A stretch of 64,000 nucleotides of DNA from an uncultured Clostridia bacterium (GTDB lineage: Bacteria > Bacillota > Clostridia > Christensenellales > CAG-138). Every line of letters begins with the position of its first letter. Position 1 is the stretch's first letter. The notes beneath the pieces are model-generated. The model was given only the letters and a program-made list of their open reading frames with translations, was not told the origin of the DNA and made no database searches. The stretch is from NCBI GenBank assembly GCA_944366945.1, contig CALVWJ010000003.1, positions 1-64,000 on the forward strand. The letters are read 5' to 3'. A program made the translations under genes and the position numbers. Positions 1 to 8,631 of this stretch are shown one piece after another.

Positions 1-196
1 GTATGCTTTTCAGTCCTACAATACCGCCGGCCCAAGCGCCGGCATTTACATCGTTGGTATAGCCGCAATACCTGGCCCTGCCTGAGCGAAATGCCGCCCG
101 GGATGCAAGCCGAAGGAACGAGCCCATCAACCCCTTGCCTGTAGGTATGTGGGCACGGGGCAGCTTGACCCATTCGTAGGTAAAGAGGCATTTCAT
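1..196 (-). CDS. Mobile-element conserved protein, N-terminal part (runs off left edge)
   Basis: The minus strand is open from an ATG at 196 to the first base of the window, giving 65 residues without a stop. The protein begins MKCLFTYEWVKLPRAHIPTG and later has a Gly/Trp-rich AGAWAGGIVGLKSI stretch. A GGGAG ribosome binding site lies about nine bases before the ATG. The opening resembles, from memory, a conserved protein of clostridial integrative elements that may be replication- or HTH-related; I could not check this. The composition and spacing look like a real gene. It lies downstream of the broken feoB on the same strand, so a mobile element probably abuts feoB here. The function is not established. 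Confidence 0.68.
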   Translation of the reverse strand, partial: MKCLFTYEWVKLPRAHIPTGKGLMGSFLRLASRAAFRSGRARYCGYTNDVNAGAWAGGIVGLKSI

Positions 197-224
197 GGTT
201 TTCGACTCCCAGCTGGAATAAAGT

Positions 225-255
225 AAAGGAAATGCTGTAGATGGGCATTTCCTTT
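225..255 (-). terminator. Rho-independent terminator after truncated feoB
   Basis: An 11-bp perfect stem (225-235 with 245-255) encloses a 9-base loop. On the minus strand it is followed by a T-rich stretch, and on the plus strand by TTTATTTT past position 253, so it may work both ways. It separates the feoB remnant from the mobile-element gene. Confidence 0.7.
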
Positions 256-392
256 ATTTTGTCCGCATAATTATGATTCAATTTACGTGCCAAGGCATGT
301 CCCGGGCCGTGTGGCCTAATTGTTAATTTAGATAAGCAACCTCTCAATGTTTTAAAAAATCCTCACAGGCTCTCGCCCCCATGCTGCTCTTA

Positions 393-1499
393 TCAGCAGC
401 TTTTTCCTTGTCTTTGCATTCTGCTATGAACCATGCACATGGTGAGTGCCTGTTTGCCGCATGCATGGCAGCGTTTGAAGCAATGGTCCAGATTAAAGGC
501 TACACGGGGCAGATAGCCCAGATCTTCCAGCAGCGTAAACAGCGGGAAGAAAATAGCCATGGGGGGTAGCATAACGGAAACAACCCAAGCAAGAACCCGG
601 TACATGCCAAGCACCAGTGCATCATGCAGCCATGCAGGTGCATTGAGCGACTGAAAGAGCCGCGTGAGCTGCTCTTGCAGAGCAAGCGCCCATTTGGAAA
701 GGAGCGCAGACGGATAATTTGCACCGGCAAGGGTAATATAGAACACCAGCGATAGCAGAAGCAGCATCACTGGGATACCGGTTATCCTGCCGGTTAGCAG
801 ACGGTCAGCACGGAAGCGACGCATGTCGGCGGTAGGGTTCTCACGCGTTACACAGATGCGGCAAATCCGTTCAGCTTCCTGGAAAATCGCTTCCGTGTTT
901 TGGATTGGTGCAGAGGAATTTTCCGTGGAAGGCGGAAGGCAGGCTATGCGCTGCACTGCATCCATAAGCGCAGAAAGCCCCTTCCCGCTGCGGGCGCTCG
1001 TTCCAACAACAGGCATGTTTAACTGCTTGGAAAGCTCTTCAATGTTGACTTGGATGCCCTTCTTTCTCGCCTCATCCATCAGGTTTACACAGAGGACTGC
1101 GCGATCTGTAATGCACCGGGTTTGCAAAGCAAGATTGAGGTTACGCTCGAGGCAGGTCGCATCACAGACGATGATGGTGACGTCTGCCTTGCCGCTGAGG
1201 ATAAAATCCCGCGTGATTTCTTCTTCCTGCGAATGCGGGCTAAGCGAATACGTGCCAGGTAAATCCACAATCACAAATCCTTGCCCATTGTGTACGCAAT
1301 ATCCCTGCGCGCTGTCTACTGTCTTGCCGGGCCAGTTTCCCGTGTGTTGACGCAAACCGGTTAAGGCATTAAAAACGGTACTCTTTCCGACGTTCGGGTT
1401 TCCTGCAAGCGCTAAGATTAGATCCGTTTCGCTGCGTTTTAAAATGGCTCCGTCACGCATATTTGCGTGCGCATCTATTGAAGCTGCCTTTATTCGCAT
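393..1499 (-). pseudogene. feoB: Truncated ferrous iron transporter FeoB (G domain plus first membrane part)
   Basis: FeoB imports Fe(II) through the inner membrane with a cytosolic GTPase domain. The G1 loop GNPNVGKS is at residues 33-40, the G3 motif DLPGTYSL near 78-85 and the G4-like NLMDEA near 137. Hydrophobic segments and the start of the first Gate motif (LEDLGYLPRVAF, KQALTMCM) follow. FeoB is usually 600-800 residues, but homology stops at about base 431, just where the family continues GFGCNAAG. The frame then ends after about 13 unrelated residues. More than half of the pore domain is missing, so transport should be lost. The start at 1499 is chosen because GGAGGGG lies five bases upstream. 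It overlaps the end of feoA. Confidence 0.85.
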
Positions 1500-1738
1500 G
1501 TTGGCCCCTCCAAAATGCATATGTGTGCAGCATCTTCCTCCCTAAGGGCAATGACTGCACCGCGCACCAGGTAAGCGCGTGGTTCACCGGATGGCGCGGC
1601 ATAGAGGCATGCAACTTCTGTGCCGGCAGTAAACCCGATGTCAAGAAGCCGCTGCCCCATAGGCCCGCTGAGATCCATATATGCTACTTCGGCCTTGCAG
1701 CCCAACGGGAGCTCAGAGAGCGCGTGTTTTGATGCCAT
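1490..1738 (-). CDS. feoA: FeoA-type SH3-fold protein
   Basis: The 82-residue product matches the small cytosolic partner of FeoB: a short SH3-like beta protein with SELPLGCKAEV near the start, then GQRLLDIGFTAGTEV and RGAVIALREEDA. FeoA proteins bind FeoB and modulate Fe(II) uptake. A longer upstream frame exists, but the ATG at 1738 has GGAGGAG at the right distance and matches the family length. The stop overlaps the feoB start, indicating translational coupling. The gene is intact, although its partner is broken, so it may be a relic. Iron-dependent control is expected, but I could not identify a convincing regulator site. Confidence 0.88.
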   Translation of the reverse strand: MASKHALSELPLGCKAEVAYMDLSGPMGQRLLDIGFTAGTEVACLYAAPSGEPRAYLVRGAVIALREEDAAHICILEGPTCE

Positions 1739-2045
1739 AAATGCTCCTCCACAACCGAATGAAATGAATGCATATGCATCTTTGAACGCTAAATGCCGTT
1801 TTACGCAAGGATGCATATATGACACAATATGCATTCCGCGAAAGGACGGTGCGAGGTAGAGTAAAAGTATGTCACAGCATAAAATCCTCAATAAAAAGAA
1901 TTTTTGTGCGGTTGTTGCGTAGAAGAAGGAAAAATGGCAAAAAACTATGGATCGGAATTTTTAGGAAATAGGGGCATTTTCAGAATGAAAAGACAAACTG
2001 TGTAGATGTAAAAACGATAAAAGAAAGAGCTGGCGGTGTATGCCG
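1739..2045. other. Gene-free stretch upstream of feoA
   Basis: About 300 bases without a supported gene. They hold the leader and presumably the promoter of feoA. A 12-base palindrome ATGCATATGCAT lies near 1770 and related ATGCAT words follow, which could be a regulator site. No clear sigma-A promoter was found. Confidence 0.4.
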
Positions 2046-2047
2046 CT
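2028..2047 (-). terminator. Possible terminator at the end of the LacI-family gene
   Basis: A short imperfect GC stem overlaps the stop codon of the regulator. It is followed on the minus strand by a pyrimidine- and T-rich run (CTCTTTCTTTTATC). The stem is short and has one bulge. Confidence 0.4.
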
Positions 2048-3095
2048 ATGCCATAAAATATGTGGAGTTCTCAATTAACAATTTAGCATCTATCTCTATA
2101 TCATGTGCAGGTTCTCCATTGATTAAATGGATGAGCTGCTGCATGCAGTGCTGACCGATTGTATAGTCTACGGATGAGATACTCGTCAGTTTAGGCGATA
2201 CTACTTTGGCAATGAGGTCACTATCAAGACAAACAAGAGAGATCTGACTTGGCACATTAAAGCCCTGTTCTTGCAGGAAATTTAATACGCCTGCGCCGCA
2301 GCGATCATTCGGAACAATGACTGCATCAAAACTGACACCTAAAACAAGCATTTGTTTTATGCAGGCATAGCCTGAATCATAGCTGAATCCTCCAAACATC
2401 AATAAAGAAGGATTCGGTTCCAAACCGGCTTCTCTTAACGCACGGCAATAACCTGCATAACGATCATAGGCGGTAAAGCATCCATGGTTTGAAGAATCGT
2501 ATTCCTTTATAAAATCCTCGTAATTCCGAATATGGTCTGCCCAATAGTAAATAATGAATGCGATATTTTTCCGCCCAAGACGTAGAAGGTAGCGTGTGCT
2601 TAAATAAGCTGCTTCTTCATTATTTAGGTGAACATGCACGAGGCCATCCGCAATATGACGCGGCCCTGTAACTACAATTGGAATATGACAAAGCATAGGT
2701 GAGACGCTCCTTGGATCCCGATTTGTGACAGGCGCAATGATAATTCCTGCTGTATCAGAATTGCAAGCGTCAATAAGACAATCTGTTTCTTGCATCGGAT
2801 CGGAATTTGAAAGAGAAATATTTACGCGATAACCCGATTTTTTAGCAATATCAATAATTCCAGTGGCAGTGTGGGAGTAATATGTGTCGGAAATCCCTGG
2901 AACGATTAAAGTCACGTTTTTTTTTCGATCTACCTTATCTATGGGATATCCCAAGGCACGTGCTGAAATAAAAACGCGGCGTGCTAGTTCTGCGTTAACA
3001 CTATTATTTCCATTCAATGCCCGGGAAGCTGTAGCGGGGGATACGCCAGCATGAAGAGCAACTTGGCGAATATTTGTTTTTTTGGCTTTAGGCAT
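2046..3095 (-). CDS. LacI-family transcriptional regulator
   Basis: A 349-residue regulator with an N-terminal LacI helix-turn-helix at about residues 8-27 (IRQVALHAGVSPATASRALN). It is followed by a periplasmic-binding-protein-like effector domain with the usual TLIVPGISD opening, AGIIIAPVTNRD and GVLNFLQEQG segments. Such proteins are cytoplasmic repressors that respond to a small ligand, often a sugar or carboxylate. It is transcribed away from the aroC homologue, and the 450-base gap between them contains GAAAC-type operator candidates, so it probably controls itself and the divergent gene. The ligand is unknown. The start has AGGAG a few bases upstream and length fits the family. Confidence 0.93.
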   Translation of the reverse strand: MPKAKKTNIRQVALHAGVSPATASRALNGNNSVNAELARRVFISARALGYPIDKVDRKKNVTLIVPGISDTYYSHTATGIIDIAKKSGYRVNISLSNSDPMQETDCLIDACNSDTAGIIIAPVTNRDPRSVSPMLCHIPIVVTGPRHIADGLVHVHLNNEEAAYLSTRYLLRLGRKNIAFIIYYWADHIRNYEDFIKEYDSSNHGCFTAYDRYAGYCRALREAGLEPNPSLLMFGGFSYDSGYACIKQMLVLGVSFDAVIVPNDRCGAGVLNFLQEQGFNVPSQISLVCLDSDLIAKVVSPKLTSISSVDYTIGQHCMQQLIHLINGEPAHDIEIDAKLLIENSTYFMA

Positions 3096-3131
3096 TGTTT
3101 TTCTCCTACAATTATAATTAATTGTTTTAAT

Positions 3132-3161
3132 ATTATAGCAAAAGAAAGCGATTCAAGGCAA
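3132..3161 (-). promoter_or_regulatory. Predicted sigma-A promoter of the LacI-family gene
   Basis: On the minus strand, TTGCCT (3156-3161) and TATAAT (3132-3137) are separated by 18 bases. They lie about 37 bases upstream of the regulator start. Confidence 0.6.
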
Positions 3162-3179
3162 ACAGATTCAGATAAAACA

Positions 3180-3202
3180 CTCTGAGAAACTGTTTCTCAG
3201 AG
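3180..3202. promoter_or_regulatory. Perfect palindrome, candidate operator
   Basis: An 11-bp perfect inverted repeat with one central base (arms CTCTGAGAAAC and GTTTCTCAGAG). There is no T-tract on either side, so it looks like a protein-binding site rather than a terminator. The core GAAAC-T-GTTTC shares its half-site with the direct repeats at 3314-3332. It lies just upstream of the regulator promoter and 60 bases before the aroC-side promoter. Confidence 0.6.
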
Positions 3203-3261
3203 CATAAGAAAATGAGCAAAAAAATGGAGCGAGCTGAGAAAAAGACAATTGAAAATTACGA

Positions 3262-3290
3262 TTGACAACAGATAAAATGAGGAATACAAT
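3262..3290 (+). promoter_or_regulatory. Strong sigma-A promoter for the aroC homologue
   Basis: A consensus TTGACA (3262-3267) and TACAAT (3285-3290) are 17 bases apart. Transcription would start near 3297, giving an approximately 245-base leader before the aroC start. Confidence 0.72.
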
Positions 3291-3313
3291 ATGTTTATAT
3301 AATAAATTAAAGC

Positions 3314-3332
3314 TAGAAACAATTAGAAACAA
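3314..3332 (+). repeat. Two TAGAAACAA direct repeats, 10-base period
   Basis: TAGAAACAA occurs at 3314-3322 and again at 3324-3332, one helical turn apart, just downstream of the predicted promoter start point. The half-site matches the palindrome at 3180-3202, so a repressor could bind both and loop or block initiation. Confidence 0.5.
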
Positions 3333-3543
3333 ATGAGTATTTCGAGAAAAGCCTTGCAGATATTTAGGATATCTTTCTTTTAAGAAGGGGTGACCGCTGC
3401 TTTATAGGAAGAACGAGAATTAAACGGAGTACTGCAGAGAAATACGCAAAGGCTAATGAAAGCTATTTCTAGTGCAAAAAGTATGCATTGCGTTGACGCT
3501 GCGCATAAACGCATAAATAATAATGCTAAAAGGAGCCTAAAGA

Positions 3544-4722
3544 ATGAACGGGAACACGTTTGGAAGAGTATTTCGAGTAACAACATGCGGCGAGTCGTAT
3601 TCTGGCTGCTTCCGGAAAACGCCAGATATTCCCAAAGAGCTCTATGGTGGACTGCTGTGCATTGTAGACGGTTGTCCGGCTGGAATTCATATTACTGCAG
3701 AGGATATCCAGAAAGAGCTGGACAAAAGAAAACCGGGTCAGTCCAAATTGGACTCACCTAGGCTTGAAAAAGATCGTGTGTTCATTTTTTCTGGTGTGAT
3801 GGAGAACCAAATGTCTACGGGTGCACCCATTGGAATCGTGATTCCCAATAATGACATTGAGGATGTCCATGTAGGGCAGTACCACGATTATAAAGATATG
3901 GCTCGTCCTGGTCATGCAGAATATACTTTTATGAAAAAGTATGGTCAATTTAATGATTGGGTCGGCGCTGGCCGTGCGTCAGGCCGTGAAACTGTCAGCC
4001 GCGTTGCTGGAGGCGCGGTTGCGAAGTTGATCCTTGATCGATACGGCATTGACGTTATCGCATATACGGTAGAATCTCATGGCATAAAAGCAAAAAGAAT
4101 TGATTATAAGACAGCCAAAGAAAACTATCGAAAAAATAATATTAACTGTCCAGATTTGGATGTTGCGCAAAAAATGGAAGAAGACATTTTGGAAGTACGT
4201 AAAACAGGAGAAACTTGCGGCGGCGTCGTTGAGCTATTGATTGAGGGACTTCCAGCCGGATTGGGTGAACCAGTTTTTGACAAGCTAGAAGCTACACTAG
4301 CCCACGCATTGATGAGCATTGGTGCTGTAAAAGGAATTGAGTTTGGCGCAGGCTTTGATGTTGCGACGATGTTAGGCTCAGAGTGTAACGATGAAATGTA
4401 TTGGGATAAGGAAACTGGACGCGTAAAGTTTTATACGAACCACGCAGGTGGATTCCTCGGTGGCATTTCGAATGGCGATGAAGTACGCGTGCGCTTGGCT
4501 GTAAAGCCTACGCCTACAGTGGATGTAGTGCAAAGGACCATTGATGCTGAGACGAGGGAAGATGTAAAACTTGCCCCGATTACACGTCGCGACGCCTCCC
4601 TTTTGCCACGCATCTATCCAGTAGCGGAAGCCATGGCTCGGATTGCAATTGTAGATGCGTTGATGCAGTTTAAAGGATATCGTGCAATGGAAAGCCTTGA
4701 TGAGAAATACGATAGAATGTAA
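3544..4722 (+). CDS. aroC: Divergent chorismate synthase homologue (AroC-like)
   Basis: Chorismate synthase converts 5-enolpyruvylshikimate-3-phosphate to chorismate using reduced FMN. The 392-residue product has family motifs: NTFGRVFRVTTCGES at the start, the conserved His124 in RPGHAEYTF, GRASGRETVSRVAGGA, AVKGIEFGAGF, GGFLGGISNG and KPTPTV. However, the canonical GESHG motif with a catalytic histidine reads GESYSG here, with Tyr19 at the histidine position. About 15 extra residues (CFRKTPDIPKELYGG) follow before the LLCIVDGCP segment. The usual RHDPC segment reads RRDAS. AAAGGAG precedes the ATG well. These changes suggest altered chemistry or substrate, or a diverged lineage; I cannot tell which without alignment. 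No other aro gene is directly next to it. Confidence 0.85.
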   Translation: MNGNTFGRVFRVTTCGESYSGCFRKTPDIPKELYGGLLCIVDGCPAGIHITAEDIQKELDKRKPGQSKLDSPRLEKDRVFIFSGVMENQMSTGAPIGIVIPNNDIEDVHVGQYHDYKDMARPGHAEYTFMKKYGQFNDWVGAGRASGRETVSRVAGGAVAKLILDRYGIDVIAYTVESHGIKAKRIDYKTAKENYRKNNINCPDLDVAQKMEEDILEVRKTGETCGGVVELLIEGLPAGLGEPVFDKLEATLAHALMSIGAVKGIEFGAGFDVATMLGSECNDEMYWDKETGRVKFYTNHAGGFLGGISNGDEVRVRLAVKPTPTVDVVQRTIDAETREDVKLAPITRRDASLLPRIYPVAEAMARIAIVDALMQFKGYRAMESLDEKYDRM

Positions 4723-4743
4723 TTTATAGAGGCTGTTGCAAAA

Positions 4744-4777
4744 AAAGCCGATGTCAACCGTGGTTGGTATCGGCTTT
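4744..4777. terminator. Bidirectional rho-independent terminator
   Basis: A 16-bp arm pair (4744-4759 with 4762-4777, two G-U pairs) is flanked by A-rich sequence on the left and CTTTATT on the right. It can terminate the aroC homologue from the left and the TIM-barrel gene from the right. Confidence 0.85.
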
Positions 4778-4866
4778 CTTTATTCCGTACAAAAACAGAT
4801 GGAAGGGAAGACTTTTACAGCCATTAAGCAGCTTTGTTAGCAGCATAAAAGGACAGAGACACAAAG

Positions 4867-5703
4867 CTATTCGATCCCGTTAGCCTTAAAATACGCCTTT
4901 GCACGGTTGATGCAGTTTTGTGCATGCCCAGATGGGCCGTATTTCCGGATGTTTTCTAAATTCGGAAGCTCTATGGAAAGTGGAAGATTAGGAAGTGCCT
5001 GCATCATCCCACATATATCCATGACGCCATCACCTATATAAAGGCGACCTTCTCGTGCTGTGAAAAGCATTAATTCATCATTTACATTGTCGAGCACCGG
5101 ATCTCCATCCGGGCCAGCAGGACCATCACATAAATGAATAAAATGGAAGTATTTTGCAGGAGTACGTGCCAATTCGGCTGCGGTTACGCCGGCACGGCCA
5201 GCATGCAACGTATCTACCATGACATAGACATTGTCGCACTGCAAACTATCAATTAGCGTAATAGCTTCTTGAAGATTACGCACACCAGCCCAAGGGAGAA
5301 ACTCGATATTGTAGTTTAATCCATATTGTTTAGCCATGGCGGCAACACGTCCTGCTGTTTCAGTGTACCAAAGCTTATCTCTAGTCCAGACACTTCCAAG
5401 TATATCTGTTGCGCCAAGTTCAGCAGCTTTTTCAAATGCGGGCTCATATTCTGCGATATCAAGATCGGGGCGAATTCTTGCAAGTTCAATATCCATAAGT
5501 GGCATGTCGTATTCCTTTAGCGCATCCTTCGTAGCTTTAAAAAGCAATGGATCCTTGTCAAGTAAAAACTCGGGTTCTCCTGGTAGATGCATGGGGATTG
5601 TACGCAGGCTTACAAAATCATAACCACATTCTTTAGCGATTCTAATTTGTTCCATTGGGTTGGTACCTGGGATGGTAAGGTACGCGAGCGAAAACTTGCG
5701 CAT
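4867..5703 (-). CDS. Sugar-phosphate isomerase/epimerase-like TIM-barrel protein
   Basis: A 278-residue protein of the xylose-isomerase-like TIM-barrel superfamily (IolE, hydroxypyruvate isomerase and 3-dehydroshikimate dehydratase relatives). Family signs are the opening FSLAYLTIPG, NIEFLPWAG with a metal-ligand Glu, VMVDTLHAGRAG, FHFIHLCDG and SIELPN near the end. Such enzymes bind a divalent metal and isomerise, epimerise or dehydrate small polyols. It ends the leftward catabolic gene run. A 3-dehydroshikimate dehydratase role would fit the nearby aro-like genes, but that is inference only, and sugar epimerase is equally possible. Confidence 0.85.
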   Translation of the reverse strand: MRKFSLAYLTIPGTNPMEQIRIAKECGYDFVSLRTIPMHLPGEPEFLLDKDPLLFKATKDALKEYDMPLMDIELARIRPDLDIAEYEPAFEKAAELGATDILGSVWTRDKLWYTETAGRVAAMAKQYGLNYNIEFLPWAGVRNLQEAITLIDSLQCDNVYVMVDTLHAGRAGVTAAELARTPAKYFHFIHLCDGPAGPDGDPVLDNVNDELMLFTAREGRLYIGDGVMDICGMMQALPNLPLSIELPNLENIRKYGPSGHAQNCINRAKAYFKANGIE

Positions 5704-5999
5704 AGGGCTTTCTCCTTTTGTAGGTTGATCATATATGAATTAATGAAGTTGCACAAATCGGAAGTAATGCTTGAAATTGTACCCGTCTAATCATAAGCAA
5801 TCTATGGCTCAGCTGCCGAGATGTATTGTAGCTCAAATATAACGGGCTAAACAAAACATTAAAAATATCGCTTGGCAACAATCGACTTGAGACATCATTT
5901 CCATTGTGCATTTGTCTGCAATTTGCTGCCGCATACAAAAATAGTGGGCAAAAATGAGTGCTGCGCGTTATTCTCAAGATTTGATGCATCCCTAATGCA
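5704..5999. other. Gene-free stretch between TIM-barrel and MalY-type genes
   Basis: About 300 AT-rich bases with no coding support on either strand. A ribosome binding site for the TIM-barrel gene (AAAGGAGAAAG on the minus strand) lies at its left end. No clear terminator was recognised, so it may simply be an untranslated spacer of the same transcript. Confidence 0.4.
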
Positions 6000-7178
6000 T
6001 CAAAGGCATTGCATATAAGCGTTACGTAGTTGATGGAGCGCTTTTTGAAGAGTAGCTCTGGGACAACCAATATTTAAACGAACAAATTGTTCTCCTTCCG
6101 CACCAAAACTTTCCCCTTTGCTGATGCCCACAAGAGCGCGGTTGACAAAAAAATCATAGAGCGAAGCTTTTTCGAACCCTAATGCAGAGCAGTCTAGCCA
6201 CGTGAGAAAAGTAGCTTCTGGCTGTACTAATCGTATACGTGGCATGTAAGAACGCAAGAAACTGTTGAGGAAGGTAATATTTCCTTCGAGATAAGGTAGA
6301 AGCTGCTCCAGATAGTCATCGCACTGTGTGTAAGCGATAACATAAGCGGGGAGCGAAAACAAGCATTCCTGCACGCTGCTGTTGCAAAGCAATTGATGCG
6401 AAAACCGCTCACGGATGGACGAATTTGGAATAACCGCGCAGGAGCCACGGAGACCAGCGATATTGAATGTTTTTGTTGGAGCATAGCATAAAATTGTATT
6501 GTTTTCCCAACAAGGATTGCCAATTGCAGCCGGAGTATGTTTATGGCCGAAAAGCATGAGATCGGAATGGATCTCATCGCTAATAAGCAGGACGTTGTTT
6601 TCCACGCATATCTTTGCAACGCGGTCAACTTCTTCTTTTTTCCAACAGCGACCAACCGGATTATGAGGATTGGAGAAAATCATCAGCTTTGCTTCCGGCT
6701 TTGCACACCGGGCAGCAAGATCATCAAAATCAATTGTATATTGACCACAGGCATAGCGGAGCGCATTATTTGAAAGCCTCCTCCCGTGATCCCGTATGGC
6801 ATGAATAAAGGGATGGTAAACGGGCTGCTGAATAATGACCTCATCGCCCGGGGAAGTAAAAGCCTGGATTATGGTATAGATTATGGGCACAACACCAGTT
6901 GTAAATACCATCCACTCTTCTTGAAGTTCCACTTGGTGCTGTTTTAGAATCCATCGTTTTGTAGCCGCGCGAAATTCGTCTGTTCTATAAGGGTAACCGA
7001 AGATGCCGTGCTGGATGCGCTCTTCAAGCATTTTGCGGATGGGTTGCGGCGCCACAAAATCGGTATCAGCCACCCACATTGGTATGGCATTTTCATTGCC
7101 TACACGTGCTTTTACGTTATCCCATTTGGAAGAATTTGTGTTCTTCCTGGAAATGACTTGATCAAAATTATACTGCAT
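6000..7178 (-). CDS. MalY/PatB-type PLP C-S beta-lyase (aminotransferase fold I)
   Basis: A 392-residue fold-type I PLP enzyme of the MalY/PatB family, which cleave cystathionine or cysteine-S-conjugates to thiol, pyruvate and ammonia. Visible motifs are PMWVADTDF near the start, GIFGYPYRTDEF, VVPIIYTIIQAF, FSNPHNPVGR, LISDEIHSDL and the PLP-lysine region APTKTFNIAGLRGS. The start at 7178 is preceded by AAGGAGG; the longer upstream frame lacks this. It follows a CdsB-like gene, and both act on sulfur-amino-acid-type substrates, suggesting breakdown of an imported S-containing amino acid or conjugate. Confidence 0.9.
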   Translation of the reverse strand: MQYNFDQVISRKNTNSSKWDNVKARVGNENAIPMWVADTDFVAPQPIRKMLEERIQHGIFGYPYRTDEFRAATKRWILKQHQVELQEEWMVFTTGVVPIIYTIIQAFTSPGDEVIIQQPVYHPFIHAIRDHGRRLSNNALRYACGQYTIDFDDLAARCAKPEAKLMIFSNPHNPVGRCWKKEEVDRVAKICVENNVLLISDEIHSDLMLFGHKHTPAAIGNPCWENNTILCYAPTKTFNIAGLRGSCAVIPNSSIRERFSHQLLCNSSVQECLFSLPAYVIAYTQCDDYLEQLLPYLEGNITFLNSFLRSYMPRIRLVQPEATFLTWLDCSALGFEKASLYDFFVNRALVGISKGESFGAEGEQFVRLNIGCPRATLQKALHQLRNAYMQCL

Positions 7179-7301
7179 CCCCTTATCCTCCTTGCATAGA
7201 TACCCGCGCATGTACAGTGCAAAGCCCAAACCTCTGGCGCGCATGAACTGAAACATCAAAAGATGCTCCGAAAATTGCAGAAATATATAGAAATACCGTC
7301 T

Positions 7302-8579
7302 TTATGTTTTTAACATAACATCAAGGATGCAATCGTTCGTTTCCCGCATACCGTCTCTTGCAATTGTACAGACATTGTTAATGGAATTTTCAACGCCTTT
7401 TTTAACAATGCCTTCCCCATCATAGAATTGTTTTCCATGAACGTACATGGTATATCCCATAATCCCTGCGTCTACAGCGGAAGAAATCTTGGCAGCACAA
7501 GAGGATTTTGCCCCATCACAAATCATTCCCGAAAGGATTGCAAGCGCATTAACGATCGTGTGGCAAATGGCCTTATAATCTGCACCTTGAAGATAAGCAA
7601 TTCCGCATCCGGCCCCGATACCCGCACAAACAGCGCCACAAAAAGCGGAAACACTACCGATTCCTTCTTTTTGATGGATGGTAACGAGGTCGGCAAGCAC
7701 AAGCGCACGAAAAAGCTGTTCTTGTGTGCTGGCAAGGTGCTGCGCATATACAAGCACCGGCATGGTGGCGGTAATTCCCTGGTTTCCGCTGCCGGAAAGG
7801 ATAACTGCTGGTAGCTCGCATCCATTCATGCGCGCATCACTGCCCGCTGCAGCGGCAGCCTGTGCCAGCATGCGAACATTGCCATTGCTTTCCTTCTGCA
7901 AGATACGACCGATCTCTGCACCCCAGCTATGCGTTAAGCCTTCTTTTGAGAGTGCGCTATTATATTCGATTTGGCGTGTAAGTGCAGGGGAAATATCCGA
8001 TAAATCAACGGATTGGACATAATCCCATATTCCCGCAATGGTTAAAGATGTTTTATCAGCATCCACACCTTTTTGGGTAGCGTCCTCCGTTTTATCAAAC
8101 AGAATATCCCCGTCTTTTTCAACATGAACGATGTTGGTGTGATGATCTGCAATGATTAACCTTGCAGTATGGCCTTGCCCCCACACCTGCATGTCAATAT
8201 AAAATACAATTCCATTTTGGGCGCGTCGGATTTCAACTGGAGTGTTGCTTAAATAGGGCTCAATTTGTTCAATTTGCGCTTGCCCCATTTCAGCGATCAC
8301 TTGCAATTCTGCTTCCGCATTGCCTCCCACAATTCCAGCGGCAACGGCAGCGGCAATCCCTTTTAGACCGCCAGTATTCGGTACGGTTACGCTCTTAGCA
8401 TTCTTGATGATACTGCTGCTTACTTCTAAAATACAGCGCTCTGGCTTACACCCTAACAGGTCGCGGCATTTGGCGGCTGCATATGCAATCGAGATCGGCT
8501 CTGTACACCCCATCGCAGGGCGCAGCTCAGCTAAAAGGATTTTTGTGTATGTTTGATATAAAATACTGTTTTTTTTCAT
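7302..8579 (-). CDS. L-cysteine desulfidase / serine dehydratase-like Fe-S protein (CdsB/UPF0597 family)
   Basis: The 425-residue product matches the CdsB/UPF0597 family, related to L-cysteine desulfidase and the alpha part of Fe-S L-serine dehydratase. It opens with LLAELRPAMGCTEPISIAYA, with the conserved Cys24, and has VPNTGGLKGIAAAVAAG, SGSGNQGITATMPV, GIGAGCGIAY and GMICDGAKSSCA. The cysteines are expected to hold a 4Fe-4S cluster that activates the substrate for elimination. No good ribosome binding site precedes the ATG, so translation may be coupled to the gene before. The exact substrate is unknown; a cysteine- or serine-like amino acid is likely. Confidence 0.87.
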   Translation of the reverse strand: MKKNSILYQTYTKILLAELRPAMGCTEPISIAYAAAKCRDLLGCKPERCILEVSSSIIKNAKSVTVPNTGGLKGIAAAVAAGIVGGNAEAELQVIAEMGQAQIEQIEPYLSNTPVEIRRAQNGIVFYIDMQVWGQGHTARLIIADHHTNIVHVEKDGDILFDKTEDATQKGVDADKTSLTIAGIWDYVQSVDLSDISPALTRQIEYNSALSKEGLTHSWGAEIGRILQKESNGNVRMLAQAAAAAGSDARMNGCELPAVILSGSGNQGITATMPVLVYAQHLASTQEQLFRALVLADLVTIHQKEGIGSVSAFCGAVCAGIGAGCGIAYLQGADYKAICHTIVNALAILSGMICDGAKSSCAAKISSAVDAGIMGYTMYVHGKQFYDGEGIVKKGVENSINNVCTIARDGMRETNDCILDVMLKT

Positions 8580-8631
8580 AACGGTTTAACGAAAAATTTC
8601 ATAATTACAGGATTCGTTTTTCTTGGTGCTG

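Noticed and set aside
1-255. A structured RNA such as 6S RNA ending at the 225-255 terminator
   Set aside because: The minus strand codes an uninterrupted protein from 196 with a ribosome binding site, which explains the sequence better.
3291-3543. A T-box or other amino acid riboswitch in the aroC leader
   Set aside because: No AGGGTGG/specifier-type T-box core or terminator was found in the 245-base leader.
3456-3761. A frame overlapping the start of the aroC homologue
   Set aside because: It overlaps the true gene start, has no good ribosome binding site and unlikely composition.
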